Shown here: positions 46,322-56,046 of the stretch, one piece after another
Layout: each line of letters opens with the position of its first letter
Position numbering within the stretch: position 1 is the stretch's first letter
Notes under the pieces: generated by a model
Told to the model about the DNA's origin: nothing
The model's input: only the letters and a program-made list of their open reading frames with translations
The model's database searches: none
From: Selaginella moellendorffii
Taxonomy: Eukaryota > Streptophyta > Lycopodiopsida > Selaginellales > Selaginellaceae
Reading direction: 5' to 3'
Assembly (NCBI RefSeq): GCF_000143415.4
Contig: NW_003314290.1
Span: 921,586-985,585, forward strand
Length of the DNA: 64,000 nucleotides
Translations under genes and position numbers: made by a program

Positions 46322-47681
46322 TCACAGTTGATAGCTTCCATGAGTTCCGAGCTCGCAAGCGTTGCAAGAAGCTAGCAGCCATTCCTTGAGTTTGTGTCCC
46401 CGGCCGAGCATTCTCCCCTTGTTCTCCCTGTCAATCTTGAGAGGACTCTTGGCGCTCCTCAGGCATCTCAGCACGGCATTCTTCACCTCGGAGCTTCCCT
46501 CCACTTTGCTGTGCTTTCCCCATCCCGTGACCACCTCGATCTCCCTGGGAACTCTAGCACCCGATCCAAACTTCCGCTTTGCCTCGTCGAGCCAGCACAG
46601 AAGTGTGAGATACGCTGCCCCGGGTGTCAAGCTGTGCATGTCCAGCTTCCACACCTCCGCCGACCAATCCACCGATCCAAGCGGGAGATTCATCGTCACT
46701 AGCTTCCTGACCAGCTCCAGTTCTTCGTCCGAGCCATCCAGTCTAGAGAGCAAATCCGCGGCGCCGAGGAGTGACTCCGGCTCTTGAGCATCACCAGTAA
46801 GCTGGGCTAGCACCGGGCAAGCGTTGCTGACTGCGTTCCAGGAGAGAACTGTCAATCCAATCCTGGCCTCCTCCATCATCTCCATCACCTCTAGCATCTC
46901 CCTATACTTCCTGTGAGTCCCATACGCTGCGAGCATCGTGTTGAAAGTGGCTGCATCCAGCTTGTGCCCAGCCTTGAGCATGGCTTCCAAGACCTCGTCA
47001 ACTTTGCCGTAGATGGCAGCCCTTCCAAACGAGACGAGCAACGACTTGTAACTCCGGGAGGAGACCCTTTCCCCGCTAGCTTTGATCGAGTTGAGTGTTT
47101 CCTCCGCCTTAAATGGATCGCCAAACTTTGCCTGGGCTTGGAACAGCGCTCTCCGCCCAGCTGCTGCGGCTGCTCTGCCCAATCCCTCTAGCTCTCCAAA
47201 CTCCCTGTGAGCTCTCTCCCACAACCCATACCTCGCGTAGAACTCCAGGAGCGCGCAGCGGAACTTCACTCTCTCGGATTCCCCCAGCTCGTCATCAAAT
47301 CCCGCGACAAACGCATCCGCCTCCACCGTCTCCCGCGCCTTAGCCATCAACGCCGCAATGTGGCCATGGATTCGCACATTCCTCGCCTCCGCATGGTACA
47401 CCTGACCAAAATCCACGATTCACGCCCGAAATCTCACCAAGAACACTCACAGCAAGCGCGATCTCGAGCTCCTCCTTCTCGACCAGCTGCTCCAGCACCT
47501 TGCCCCTGAGATTCCGGCTAAGCTTGCTCCATCGCCGCGCAATGCTGCCGCTCCCGGCGCCGCGCTCCCTGGCGAGGCAGAGATCTCGCACCGCCTTGTG
47601 CGCGGAGCCCCAGCCGGGGACGCGCACGCCGGCATCCTCTCGCCACGACGATAAAACCACATAAACCCTACCTCCATCCAT
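46322..47681 (-). CDS. PPR-SMR-like protein (At2g17033-type)
   Basis: Two exons (47681-47451, 47401-46322), 436 aa. P-type helical repeats are visible: VKFRCALLEFYARYGLWERAHREFGELE, RSYKSLLVSFGRAAIYGKVDEVLEAMLKAGHKLDAATFNTMLAAYGTHRKYREMLEVMEMMEEARIGLTVLSWNAVSNAC. The C-terminal third has WKLDMHSLTPGAAYLTLLCWLDEA followed by VVTGWGKHSKVEGSSEVKNAV, which fits a Small MutS-Related (SMR) domain with the DxHxxxxxxA and TGxGxHS signatures. PPR-SMR proteins act in chloroplast or mitochondrial RNA metabolism; SMR domains can cleave nucleic acid. No clear transit peptide is seen at this start. Confidence 0.8.
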
Positions 47682-47752
47682 TCAAATTTTTAAATATCAT
47701 TAGCAAACGAAATGTTACACAAATACGAGTATACATACCATTTCTTCCTCGA

Positions 47753-49459
47753 TTAGCTCGAACCATGGGAGCTCGAGTCTGGCGATGATTCCAGCGCTGA
47801 GTCTTTGACACTCGCAAGCAATCGTCTCAAACGATCCTGCCTGGAGGCTCTCTCTGGAGAAAAGATGATCCCACTCCAAGCGCTAGCAGCCAGATCATCA
47901 CTTGGATCATCCCGCGACCCCGCAAAGAGCTCAAGAATGCTGCCCGCGTTCTCGTTGATCCCGGCCAGCTTCTTCACGGATTGGAACGCTGCCGGATCCA
48001 CCAACAGCTTGCTGCAGCGGCTGAGATCGTCCTTCCAGCCGATAAGTTCCGCTGGCTCCCCGACTTTGTTGGTCGTGTAGATCTTCGCGTTGTCCACCAG
48101 CTCGCAGTACTTCTCCAATGATCCTGCGAAGAGTTTGTGTGATCGCAGCTGGCCTTTGATCGGAACCGCTCTCTTGGTGATTATAGCACGGCGGATGCCC
48201 CGTTCCACGGCTAGAACCGGCTCACAAGTCACTCCCACCAATTCGATCCTGTATGGTCTCCTGTTTTTTCGAGCGAACTTCTCGCTACTGGCATTGCCAA
48301 GTTCTCGCTTTTCCGGATCAAGTTCTCGTTCCTGTTCTTCGAAGTTCTTGAGTTCCTGTCCCTGATCTTGTTTTTCTCCCTGTTCTTCCTCCTCTGGATC
48401 AACCGGAACCCAGTACTCCTCGACCACAGTTCCATCCTCGGACTTCACATATCCTGGTCCCATCCTGTATCTCCGGTTGTGAACATCTCTGGCCATGGCG
48501 ATAGTCTGCGCTACAAACGGCTCCCAACTCATCGTCCCGTCGAAGATCACGTCCCTACCATCGTTGAGCGCCGAGACGAGCAGCGACGACGCCGCCATCG
48601 TCGAGGAGCTGTGGACGAGCTCGGAAGCCATGGCGATATCACCACCATCGCCACGGTCCGACGAACTTATCGTTCTATACACCACGTCCGTCTCTTTGAA
48701 AGCATCGGCTTCCACCACCACCGTGTCCTGGACCACGCCCGACCAGAAAGAACCAGCGAGGATCTCTTTCACCACCGTGCTCTTCCCGGCTCCCATTCCA
48801 CCCCCGATGAACAGAAGAACCGGGCTCCGGTGCTTTGATTCCGCTGGAACCACAACCTCGCCTTCCCTGGGAACTCTCGAATCCTTGGAGATCGATCCCA
48901 TCGCCTTGAGCGTCTCGAGCAGCGTCGAGATCGTCCTCTTGGCCCTGAGCCCGGCCATGATCTTCTGGAACCTCTCCTTCCTGGTCGCGGCCAGGACGGC
49001 GTGCCGGAGCGAATTCCTCCTCATCCCAGGGCGGCTATGGCCGTCGCGGACCTGATCCAGGAGCTGCGAGGGGTGGTGCCAGTGGAAGGCGAAGTAGGAG
49101 ATCATGCAAGCGTCCAGCTCCCGGACGATCTCGCGATGCAAGTCCAGCATCACCGCCTCGTCGTCTGGATCGGCGCCAACCTTGCTGAGGAAGACGAGGA
49201 TTCCTTCCAGGCTGTGATCTGAGCTGCTCTTGTCCCCGGCGAGGTAATCCATCGCGACCTCGGCCAGGCGCCGAGCAATGGCGCTCCCCTTGCGCAGCCC
49301 GAGCTGCCGCGCGACGTAATCCCCGAAGAGCTCCATAGATTTGACGATCCCGGAGCTGTTGAATGCGATCTCTGCGGCCAAGCTCTCATACCTGTGCGTG
49401 ATCTTGTGGCTCCTCCAGTGGCTGTGGTGCTCCATCGCGTGGAAAATCCCTCCCAGCAT
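47753..49459 (-). CDS. P-loop NTPase with zeta-toxin-like kinase domain (plant type)
   Basis: Intronless, 568 aa. The N-terminal 200 residues or so are helical and lack a known domain. The P-loop kinase part holds Walker A in LLFIGGGMGAGKSTVVKEIL (about 213-232), VVVEADAFKETDVVYR, a hydrophobic strand DVIFDGTMSWEPFVAQTIAMARDVH and, after an acidic Glu-rich insert, PYRIELVGVTCEPVLAVERGIRRAIITKRAVPIKGQLRSHKLFAGSLEKY. Similar proteins are widespread in plants and carry this Pfam-type domain without acting in a toxin-antitoxin pair; no antitoxin-like neighbour is present. The substrate is unknown. The N-terminal start could also be the Met at 49435. Confidence 0.8.
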   Translation of the reverse strand: MLGGIFHAMEHHSHWRSHKITHRYESLAAEIAFNSSGIVKSMELFGDYVARQLGLRKGSAIARRLAEVAMDYLAGDKSSSDHSLEGILVFLSKVGADPDDEAVMLDLHREIVRELDACMISYFAFHWHHPSQLLDQVRDGHSRPGMRRNSLRHAVLAATRKERFQKIMAGLRAKRTISTLLETLKAMGSISKDSRVPREGEVVVPAESKHRSPVLLFIGGGMGAGKSTVVKEILAGSFWSGVVQDTVVVEADAFKETDVVYRTISSSDRGDGGDIAMASELVHSSSTMAASSLLVSALNDGRDVIFDGTMSWEPFVAQTIAMARDVHNRRYRMGPGYVKSEDGTVVEEYWVPVDPEEEEQGEKQDQGQELKNFEEQERELDPEKRELGNASSEKFARKNRRPYRIELVGVTCEPVLAVERGIRRAIITKRAVPIKGQLRSHKLFAGSLEKYCELVDNAKIYTTNKVGEPAELIGWKDDLSRCSKLLVDPAAFQSVKKLAGINENAGSILELFAGSRDDPSDDLAASAWSGIIFSPERASRQDRLRRLLASVKDSALESSPDSSSHGSS

Positions 49460-49636
49460 TTCGGATGTCCTGTCTATTCAATCGAGAACCCTAAGGACAT
49501 TCGTACACAGATTTGGTCCATGCCGTACCAGAGCCCAGTTGGCTCGTTTAAATACAGGGAATGGCGGGGTGAAAGCTAGGGCCTTTTTCTCAGCGCCAAG
49601 CCGAGGCGCCTGCGCGGCGGCGACGATCGATCGGCG

Positions 49637-50584
49637 ATGGCGAGCCTCGACTTCCAATCTATGCTTCTGGATGTGATGCGGGATGAAGATCAGCGGCGGC
49701 GGCGGCAGGAGCAGCAGCCGCCAGTGGCGGAAGGCTGCAAGGTAATCTCTCTTTGCGCGGATCGATTTCCTTCTCTTTTCCCTCCCGCGCACCGATGCCC
49801 GCATTCTCTAGCAGAAATATCAGCTTATCGATCGGTTCTTTCCTTCTCGCCGCACCGATCGATTTCTATCCGAAATATCGCAGCTGTCGATCGGTTCTTT
49901 CCTTGTCGCCGCAGTCCCTTGCATCTCTCTGTGCGCCGATCGATTTCTTTCCCTCCTCGCAGCGGCCGATCGGTTCTTTCCTTTTAGCGGCATTCTCTTC
50001 TAGTCTTGCATCTCTCTTTGCGCCGATCGATTTCTTTCCCTCCTGACAGATCCATCCGCAGCTATCGATCGGTTCTTCCCTCTTAGCGACATTCTCTTCA
50101 TATTATGGCATTTGATGAGCGTCATTCTCGATTGTTCTTTCGGTGTTTGCGGGAAATTTCGATCGAAATATCTAAGCGCTCTTGCGATCGTCCTCAATCC
50201 ATAGATGCATATCGGTCGTGCGTTCGTCTTATAGCTCATCGGTCGACCCAAGCTAGAGATCCTTTTAGCTGCCTTTCATTTTGGCAATGAGCACGCTCTA
50301 GTCGTTCTTCCCGTTGGCAATGGCCACTCCACCGAGCGCTCTAGTTTTTCTTCCCGGATCATCGCCTCATCGATCTGGAAGAGATCACCATTCCATGACT
50401 GACGTTTTGGCCATAGGAGGAGGACGAGGACACTAAGAAGGAGCCGGAGCCGCCCAGCGATCCCGAGAGTTCCAAAGCGCCAGCGCCACCAGCGCCGCCC
50501 GGCGAATCGCAGCAGGAAGCCAAGGCGAAGGAAGCCGAGAAGAATCCCCCGGATTGGTTCGAATGGTTCGTGTGGGCTCTGTGA
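49637..50584 (+). CDS. Small acidic/proline-rich protein of unknown function
   Basis: Two exons (49637-49741, 50417-50584), 90 aa: MASLDFQSMLLDVMRDEDQRRRRQ, then EEDEDTKKEPEPPSDPESS, an Ala/Pro stretch, and a conserved-looking aromatic tail NPPDWFEWFVWAL. No signal peptide or membrane segment. The 675-bp intron is long for this region and is made of degenerate repeats. I do not recognise the family. Frame continuity across the GT-AG intron and the compact ORF support it as a gene. It diverges from the zeta-domain gene with 177 bp between start codons. Confidence 0.6.
49749..50105. repeat. Degenerate minisatellite within an intron
   Basis: CGATCGGTTCTTTCC-type blocks recur at about 49829, 49888, 49967 and 50066, alternating with CCGATCGATTTCTTTCCC. 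The spacing is about 55-100 bp, giving four or five diverged units inside the small-protein intron. Confidence 0.7.
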
Positions 50585-50715
50585 CTCGAAAGAAATAAAA
50601 GGAGAAGGAAGTGACTAGGTATGGATCAGCCACGTGTCGTGCCACATCGGGCTAGTGTGACAACTGGACATATGCGGTGGCACCCGCGAATATAAGAATA
50701 TCCTCCAAGTTTATC

Positions 50716-50850
50716 AAATATCATGGCTAGTCAACGCGCTTCCACGAATCCAGGGAACTCAAATATTATGGCTAGTCAACGCGCTTCCACGAATTCAGGG
50801 AACTCAAATATTATGGCTAGTCAACGCGCTTCCATGAATTCAGGGAACTC
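50716..50850. repeat. Tandem repeat, 45-bp unit, 3 nearly identical copies
   Basis: Units at 50716-50760, 50761-50805 and 50806-50850 differ by only a few substitutions. Each starts AAATATYATGGCTAGTCAAC and ends CAGGGAACTC. High identity implies recent expansion. It lies between the small-protein gene and the P450 3' end. Confidence 0.92.
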
Positions 50851-51097
50851 GCCGCTCACGCTGTGACGTAGACACTTATTACACGTCCCATAACACACGA
50901 ATTTCTGGCTTGCACAAGTGTTGTTTGATCGTGAATTTGTCGGTGTTGTGTTATGGAGTCAGTGCTGGAAGATACAATCGTTTTCCAGTCTTCTTGTTCT
51001 CGAGCTGGCGATCAACCACGACACAAAGAATAAGATTTTCTTCACCTTGTCATGGTGACAAAACGCTCCTGTAGAGTCTACTCCACACGGCCACACC

Positions 51098-52654
51098 TCA
51101 CGAAAGCTCCAGCCGCGGCCTCACACTGACGCGCAGCGGCACAGTCCGGAAGCAAGCCAGACCCGTCGTCTCGGACATGTCGATCTCGGACACATCCACC
51201 CCCGGCGGCGGCCTCCACTCGAATCTGTGCAAGAGATAGGCCAGCGTGAGGCTGACATGAAGCAGCGCCAGGTTGATCCCCGCGCACCTCCTCCGCCCGG
51301 ACGAGAACGGGATGAGCTCAAAGTGCTGGCCTAGCAAGTTGTGGCAGCTGCCGAGGAACCGCTCCGGCCGGAACTCGTGCGCTCTCTCCCACGAGCTCGG
51401 GTCCCGGCAGATCGCCCAGATGTTTACGTGGAGCGTCGAGTTGGCCGGGATGGTGTAGCCGGCCAGCGAAACCGGGCATGAGTTGAAGTGTGGGAGGCCC
51501 AGAGGCGCGGCCGGGTGGAGCCGCATTATCTCCTTGACGAGCGCCTGGATGTACGGCAGGCCCGAGAGGTCCGACTCCTGAACGTATCGCTCACGGCCCA
51601 CGACCCGGTCGAGCTCTTCCTGTGCTCGCCGCTGGACTTCCGGGTGGCGGACCAGCTCCGAGAAGCCCCACTCGAGCGTGGATCTCGTCGTGCCGGTGCC
51701 GGCAAGGAGCATGTCCTGGAAAGCCAATCTTTAGAACTAAACTTTCCTTTCTGGAGCGCTTTTGTCTACCTGGATAATTGCCACAATCTCATCGTTGGAA
51801 AGGCTCTTTTGATCGTTGAGTGCCACCATTACGTCCACGAAGTCTCTCGGCTTGTCGCGCCTGAGCTGCTTGCGGCGCTCCTCGATGACGGAATTCAGAA
51901 GGCCTTGCAACGCGGGGATGATTGTTTTTCTTATCCTCTGGTCCTTGCCTCGCAGCCGATCCAGCCAGTGCAGTGCTGGGATGTAGTCCCCGAGGTAGAT
52001 CTTGCCGCTCTCCTGTGTGAGCATGCCCCAAGTTGCACGGTACGCTGCTGCCTCTGCCACAGGAGGCAGGTCGCTGGTGTAGAACTTTTTCCCGAAGAGG
52101 ACGCTGCTCATGAGATTTGTAAGCAGCTCCTGGAAGCAGACGCTGAGGTTCACTTCCTCTCCGGCGGCAGCCCGCATTGCAATGTTGTTGCAAAAGTCAT
52201 GCAGCTCCGCCTTTCTTATCCCCCCGAACATGTTCACCTTGGAAGCTGTGAAAAGCTCCGTGCTGCATATCTTTCTCAGGTTCTTCCATCTGCCGCCATA
52301 AGGCGCGAACACCAAGTCTTTGAAATTCTGGCTGATGTGCTTGAATGGTGTCGAGTAGCGAGGCCGACTGGCGAACTGCACATCGTGTTCCCGGAACACC
52401 GCCCTGGCCACCTCCGGACTGCTGATCACTACCGTCGCCCTGCTTCCCATGTTGAGATAAACAATCGGTCCATACTTGGTGGCAAGCTCTGCGAAGCTGC
52501 GGTGAAGATTGCGCCTGGAGACGCAGAACAAGCACCCCACAATCGGCCATCCCCACGGCCCCGGCGGTAGCTTCTGCCAATGCCTGTAGACATTCCCAAG
52601 ACTTGCTAGGAGAGCACCGGCAGCAGCAACACATAGCCAGCCTATCCAGAACAT
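51098..52654 (-). CDS. Cytochrome P450, A-type (CYP71 clan)
   Basis: Two exons (52654-51770, 51715-51098), 500 aa, with a 54-bp intron. An N-terminal membrane anchor (MFWIGWLCVAAAGALLASLG) and proline hinge (KLPPGPWGWPIVG) are present. The I-helix motif reads AGTGTTRSTLEW at about 299-310 (the usual acidic residue of AGTDTT is Gly). The ExxR is KEIMR, the PERF-type segment is FRPERF, and the heme loop FSSGRRRCAG (about 431-440) holds the axial Cys. It is an ER monooxygenase using CPR. Phenolic or terpenoid metabolism is typical for the clan, but the substrate cannot be read. The ATG at 52654 is the first in frame. Confidence 0.93.
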
Positions 52655-53413
52655 CTTGTTCACGTTTTTAAGTGCCCGCGGTCAGAAGAGACGAAACGGA
52701 ATCCAAAGAATGCCCGCTGTTCACAAATGAGCCTCTATAAATATTCCGGTTTACCTCTAGGTGCCGCTGTAGCTTTTGAGACTGCCAAACCACTGGCGTT
52801 TTTTGTTGCACGACAATGCCTCCAAAGAGAGAAGCTTCCAAGCTATCTTCGTCGTCCACTTCGCGAAAAAATCATTTTAATAACATAGTGGATACTCAAT
52901 TATTCGATGCTCCACCTCGAGATGGAAGAAAGAGCCCGTCATTCGCTCCTGCCAAAAACGATTTAACTCGCCTGATATCGTCAAAAGAAACCGGCTTACC
53001 TGTCCGGTGGTTGGATAGGTACAGCTTGTTAGCCGAACAGCCACTAAACCATTTCAAATTGACGCGGCTAAGTCGGTGATGAGCAGATTTTTCCAGAGAG
53101 ATACTTCTCTACAAGATGTGACATGATCTTTGAAACTGAAAGGGGACTTGCACTTTCCTGCAATCGAAACAAATGTCGGCGCAAGTGAGGACACTAAAGT
53201 ACCTAAGCATTACCTTGACAAATCGCTGGAACCTTTTTCCGAAAGTGAACTGAAAATTAAAGATTTGCCCGGTGAAATCGGCCATGAACTCAACCATTTC
53301 AAGAGGAAACAATTTCCAAAACCGTTTCCAGATCCAGTAAGTTCTAGTTTGTGGAGGCTCCACACTCCGCAAATGTTCTACAGAACTGTTCCCTGAAAGC
53401 GAAAGTGATCTTA
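52655..53413. other. P450 upstream region and STR1 3' flank
   Basis: 760 bp. Two plus-strand ORFs (from 52816 and near 53130) each hold an LNHFK sequence, but I could not find a splice joining them in frame, and no domain is recognised. Treated as non-coding. Confidence 0.35.
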
Positions 53414-55195
53414 CTAAGCAGAAGATGTTGCCACCGCCACTTCGCTGTCTGGAAGACCACCCCATTCCGTCCAAGAGCCATCATAAACAGGTACATTGGC
53501 AACGCCAAGTTGATAGAGGGCCTACATCACATTATTTAGAATTGGAGGATTCTGGAGAACCGAAAAAGTAAAAGATCTTACCAAAGCAAGGATGCAAGCA
53601 GTAACGCCAGTTCCACAAGATGCCACTACAGGAACTTCCAGGTTCAATCCTACACCGAAACGTAATTATTGAGGTGAACTTTCAAAGATTACAATACCCG
53701 CATCTTCAAATGTCTTTTGAAGAGCATTAATAGGTAAAAGCATTCCTTCCTGATTCAAGACCTGCAGTCACACCTATCGATTAAGAGAGAAACAAAATAC
53801 AATGTAAAACAAATCGGTACCTCTGTGAAAGGTATACATTTACTTCCAGGCACATGACCTGCTCGGATACCCTTTCTTGGCTCACTTGCAGCACCATAAA
53901 ATCTAAACAAAAGATATAAAACGGAACCCGAGTCAGACTTCACCTTGGTTTACTGCGAGCATCAATATGCTGAAATGTCCTCTCTTCGACATTTTTCTTC
54001 ACCTATTGTTGAACATTAAAAGTCAAATATTTTAATAGTCGCCGATAGATACCTGTTCTAGGGACCACACCAGACTCTGCTGGAATGACGTTTTGAAACC
54101 TCCAACTCCAGCCTTGACAACAAAGCATAAGCGTTTGATGAGAAAAACAACCTGTGGTTACCTGTGGTTTTCGAACTGCTGCAACAGATGCCTCAATCTT
54201 GGACAAGGCCCCCGCCGGGACGGACGAGTCTACGGGATAAGAAGAGGCAAGCCATTTTGGTAAGCCTCCGTCCAGCACATAGACGTTCTTGTGACCGAAA
54301 ACTCTGAACATCCTTGACAATCACGAATAACAAAGCTCAATGCGAAGAAACCGAAAGTGGAAAGGTGATAAGGCATCATACCACCATACGCGTGCCGAAC
54401 TGAAGATGCCTTTTCCATCATATGCAACTATTGTATCCGTGTTTTGGAGATCCAAAGCTGACAAAGCAGCAGCAAAGGCTGTCTCCACAGGAAGCATATG
54501 AGGAAGCTGCAAGGCGGCATTTCGAGACAACTTGACGAGCCGAAAAATCAATGCAAAGGCACTCACATCCACTTTATCGTCCACAATTCCATCGATATCA
54601 AAGAATAAAGCCCCCGGAATACGACACTTCTGCATTCCAGCATTAGTGCAGAGAATCTGTGCTCTCATGAAATGCGCACCTTGAACTCTTCCAGAGGATT
54701 GCGTTGCTCAGCCGGCATGTACCAGGATGCGTCCAAGACCTGCGTGAAAAAAACCAAAGTTAGCATAAAAAGAACAAAATTTCATTGAGTACCAAACCTT
54801 GACATGAGGTAGATTTAGATTCTGGTGAAGCCATTCCACAGACACGATCGCGCTTTTAGATTTCTCGATGCTCATCTTGTCGCTAAAAGAACTTCCAGCA
54901 TGCAATGTACTAGCCATCACACGCGAGCTCCGAAAAAATCCACGCTGCTCGATAGCAGAGATTTTCAAGCTAGATGGAGCTGGTACTACGGCTGCCTGGT
55001 CAGATCTCGACATTTCAAACACTAGCAGCAAATGGTAAGAAAGACTGAAGGAAAAGAGGGATTACGAGATCGCGAGAGACAAGAAGAGATCACAACGCAA
55101 GGATTCAATACCTTCGAGAGGAAATTCGCGGAGACACCTCCGAATCGATGAGCGCCTCGCCAAGCGCCAGCGGCCCATCTCACGCTCGTAGCCAT
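53414..55195 (-). CDS. STR1: Thiosulfate/3-mercaptopyruvate sulfurtransferase (rhodanese), STR1-like
   Basis: Eleven exons from an ATG at 55013 (55013-54798, 54739-54680, 54629-54567, 54506-54382, 54312-54162, 54112-54053, 54002-53944, 53902-53821, 53761-53698, 53649-53582, 53521-53414) give 351 aa. An upstream ATG at 55195 opens a possible transit-peptide exon (MATSVRWAAGAWRGAHRFG) that splices at an uncertain point. Two rhodanese domains are present: [63 protein letters not shown], then IDARSKPRFYG, GIRAGHVPGSKCIPF and the catalytic loop ASCGTGVTAC. The enzyme moves sulfur from 3-mercaptopyruvate or thiosulfate to acceptors such as cyanide or thioredoxin, mainly in mitochondria. Confidence 0.93.
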
Positions 55196-55256
55196 ATGCA
55201 AAGACGAGCCCTAACTCTGACCTAGAAAATATTTTCTTCTATTTGAGCTTACGGCG
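55196..55256. promoter_or_regulatory. 61-bp divergent spacer, STR1 / glutaredoxin
   Basis: Only 61 bp separate the outermost STR1 ATG (55195, minus) from the glutaredoxin ATG (55257, plus). Both products handle sulfur or thiol redox chemistry. Shared promoter inferred; if STR1 starts at 55013 the spacer is 243 bp. Confidence 0.5.
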
Positions 55257-55902
55257 ATGGCGCTAAGCAAGGCGAAGGACATTGTGGCGCACAATCCTCT
55301 CGTTGTCTTCAGGTACGTCGATCGATCGATCGGTCATCGAATTTTTCATGACGATGATCTTGCCAAGGTTTTCTTCTCGCTTCTTGGTTGATTAGCTTGC
55401 TCTATATTGCCGCAGCAAGACGTATTGCCCCTTCTGTGTCAAAGTAAAGGAGCTCTTTTCCAGCATTGGAGCGCAACCTAAAGTCGTGGAGCTCGACTCA
55501 GAGGGTAAAGATTCGTTTTTTCCTTGCGCATTTCCTTGTTCTTCGTCTCTCTCAATCTGCCAATCCATTCCAATGGTTCCATCGAAATTCCAAATCCTTT
55601 GCATGGTTTCACTTCTTTTTGTCCTCGCAAATCCTTCGACGATTGATGGCTCTTTTCCTTCTCTCCAGCCGATGGAGCCGATTTACAGGCAGCACTGGCC
55701 GAATGGACTGGACAAAGAAGCGTTCCCAGCGTTTTCGTGGGTGGAAAACACGTCGGTGGCTGCGATGGTACGTAAAAATCACTCGAAACTGTGAGCTAGA
55801 AAACTTGCCTCTTTGATTCCAGATACTACTAAAAAACACAACAGCGCAGCTAGTTCCAATGCTCAAGGACGCCGGACTGCTCAAGTAAAACTCCGATTCT
55901 AG
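55257..55902 (+). CDS. Class I glutaredoxin (CPFC), C-terminal frameshift suspected
   Basis: Four exons (55257-55312, 55416-55504, 55669-55767, 55823-55902) read as 107 aa. The thioredoxin-fold core is intact: NPLVVFSKTYCPFCVKVKELF with active site CPFC, LAEWTGQRSVPSVFVGGKHVGGCD (cis-Pro and GG for glutathione binding) and DTTKKHNSA. After HNSA the open frame gives a basic tail, but a different frame of the same exon encodes QLVPMLKDAGLLK and a stop, exactly the family C terminus. No splice choice restores it, so a 2-bp loss near 55845 or an assembly error is likely. Role by family: GSH-dependent disulfide reduction in the cytosol. Confidence 0.88.
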
Positions 55903-56046
55903 AGGCCAGTTCTTCGATCTCATCTCTTTTTCTCATTTTTGTGCTTTCCTTTCATCCATCTCATAAGTTAGCTATAGAACTTTAGGAGTACCTTCACACT
56001 GTTCTTGCACGAGCTGTGCGTTGCAAGTCGAATCTCCGCTCCTTGT

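Noticed and set aside
47753-49459. Reading the zeta-domain gene as part of a toxin-antitoxin system
   Set aside because: It is a typical plant nuclear gene with plant homologues expected, and neither neighbour resembles an epsilon-type antitoxin.
52816-53396. Two consecutive plus-strand ORFs, both with LNHFK
   Set aside because: I could not join them with a GT-AG intron in frame, no family is recognised, and they overlap the P450 promoter. Transcript data could revive this.
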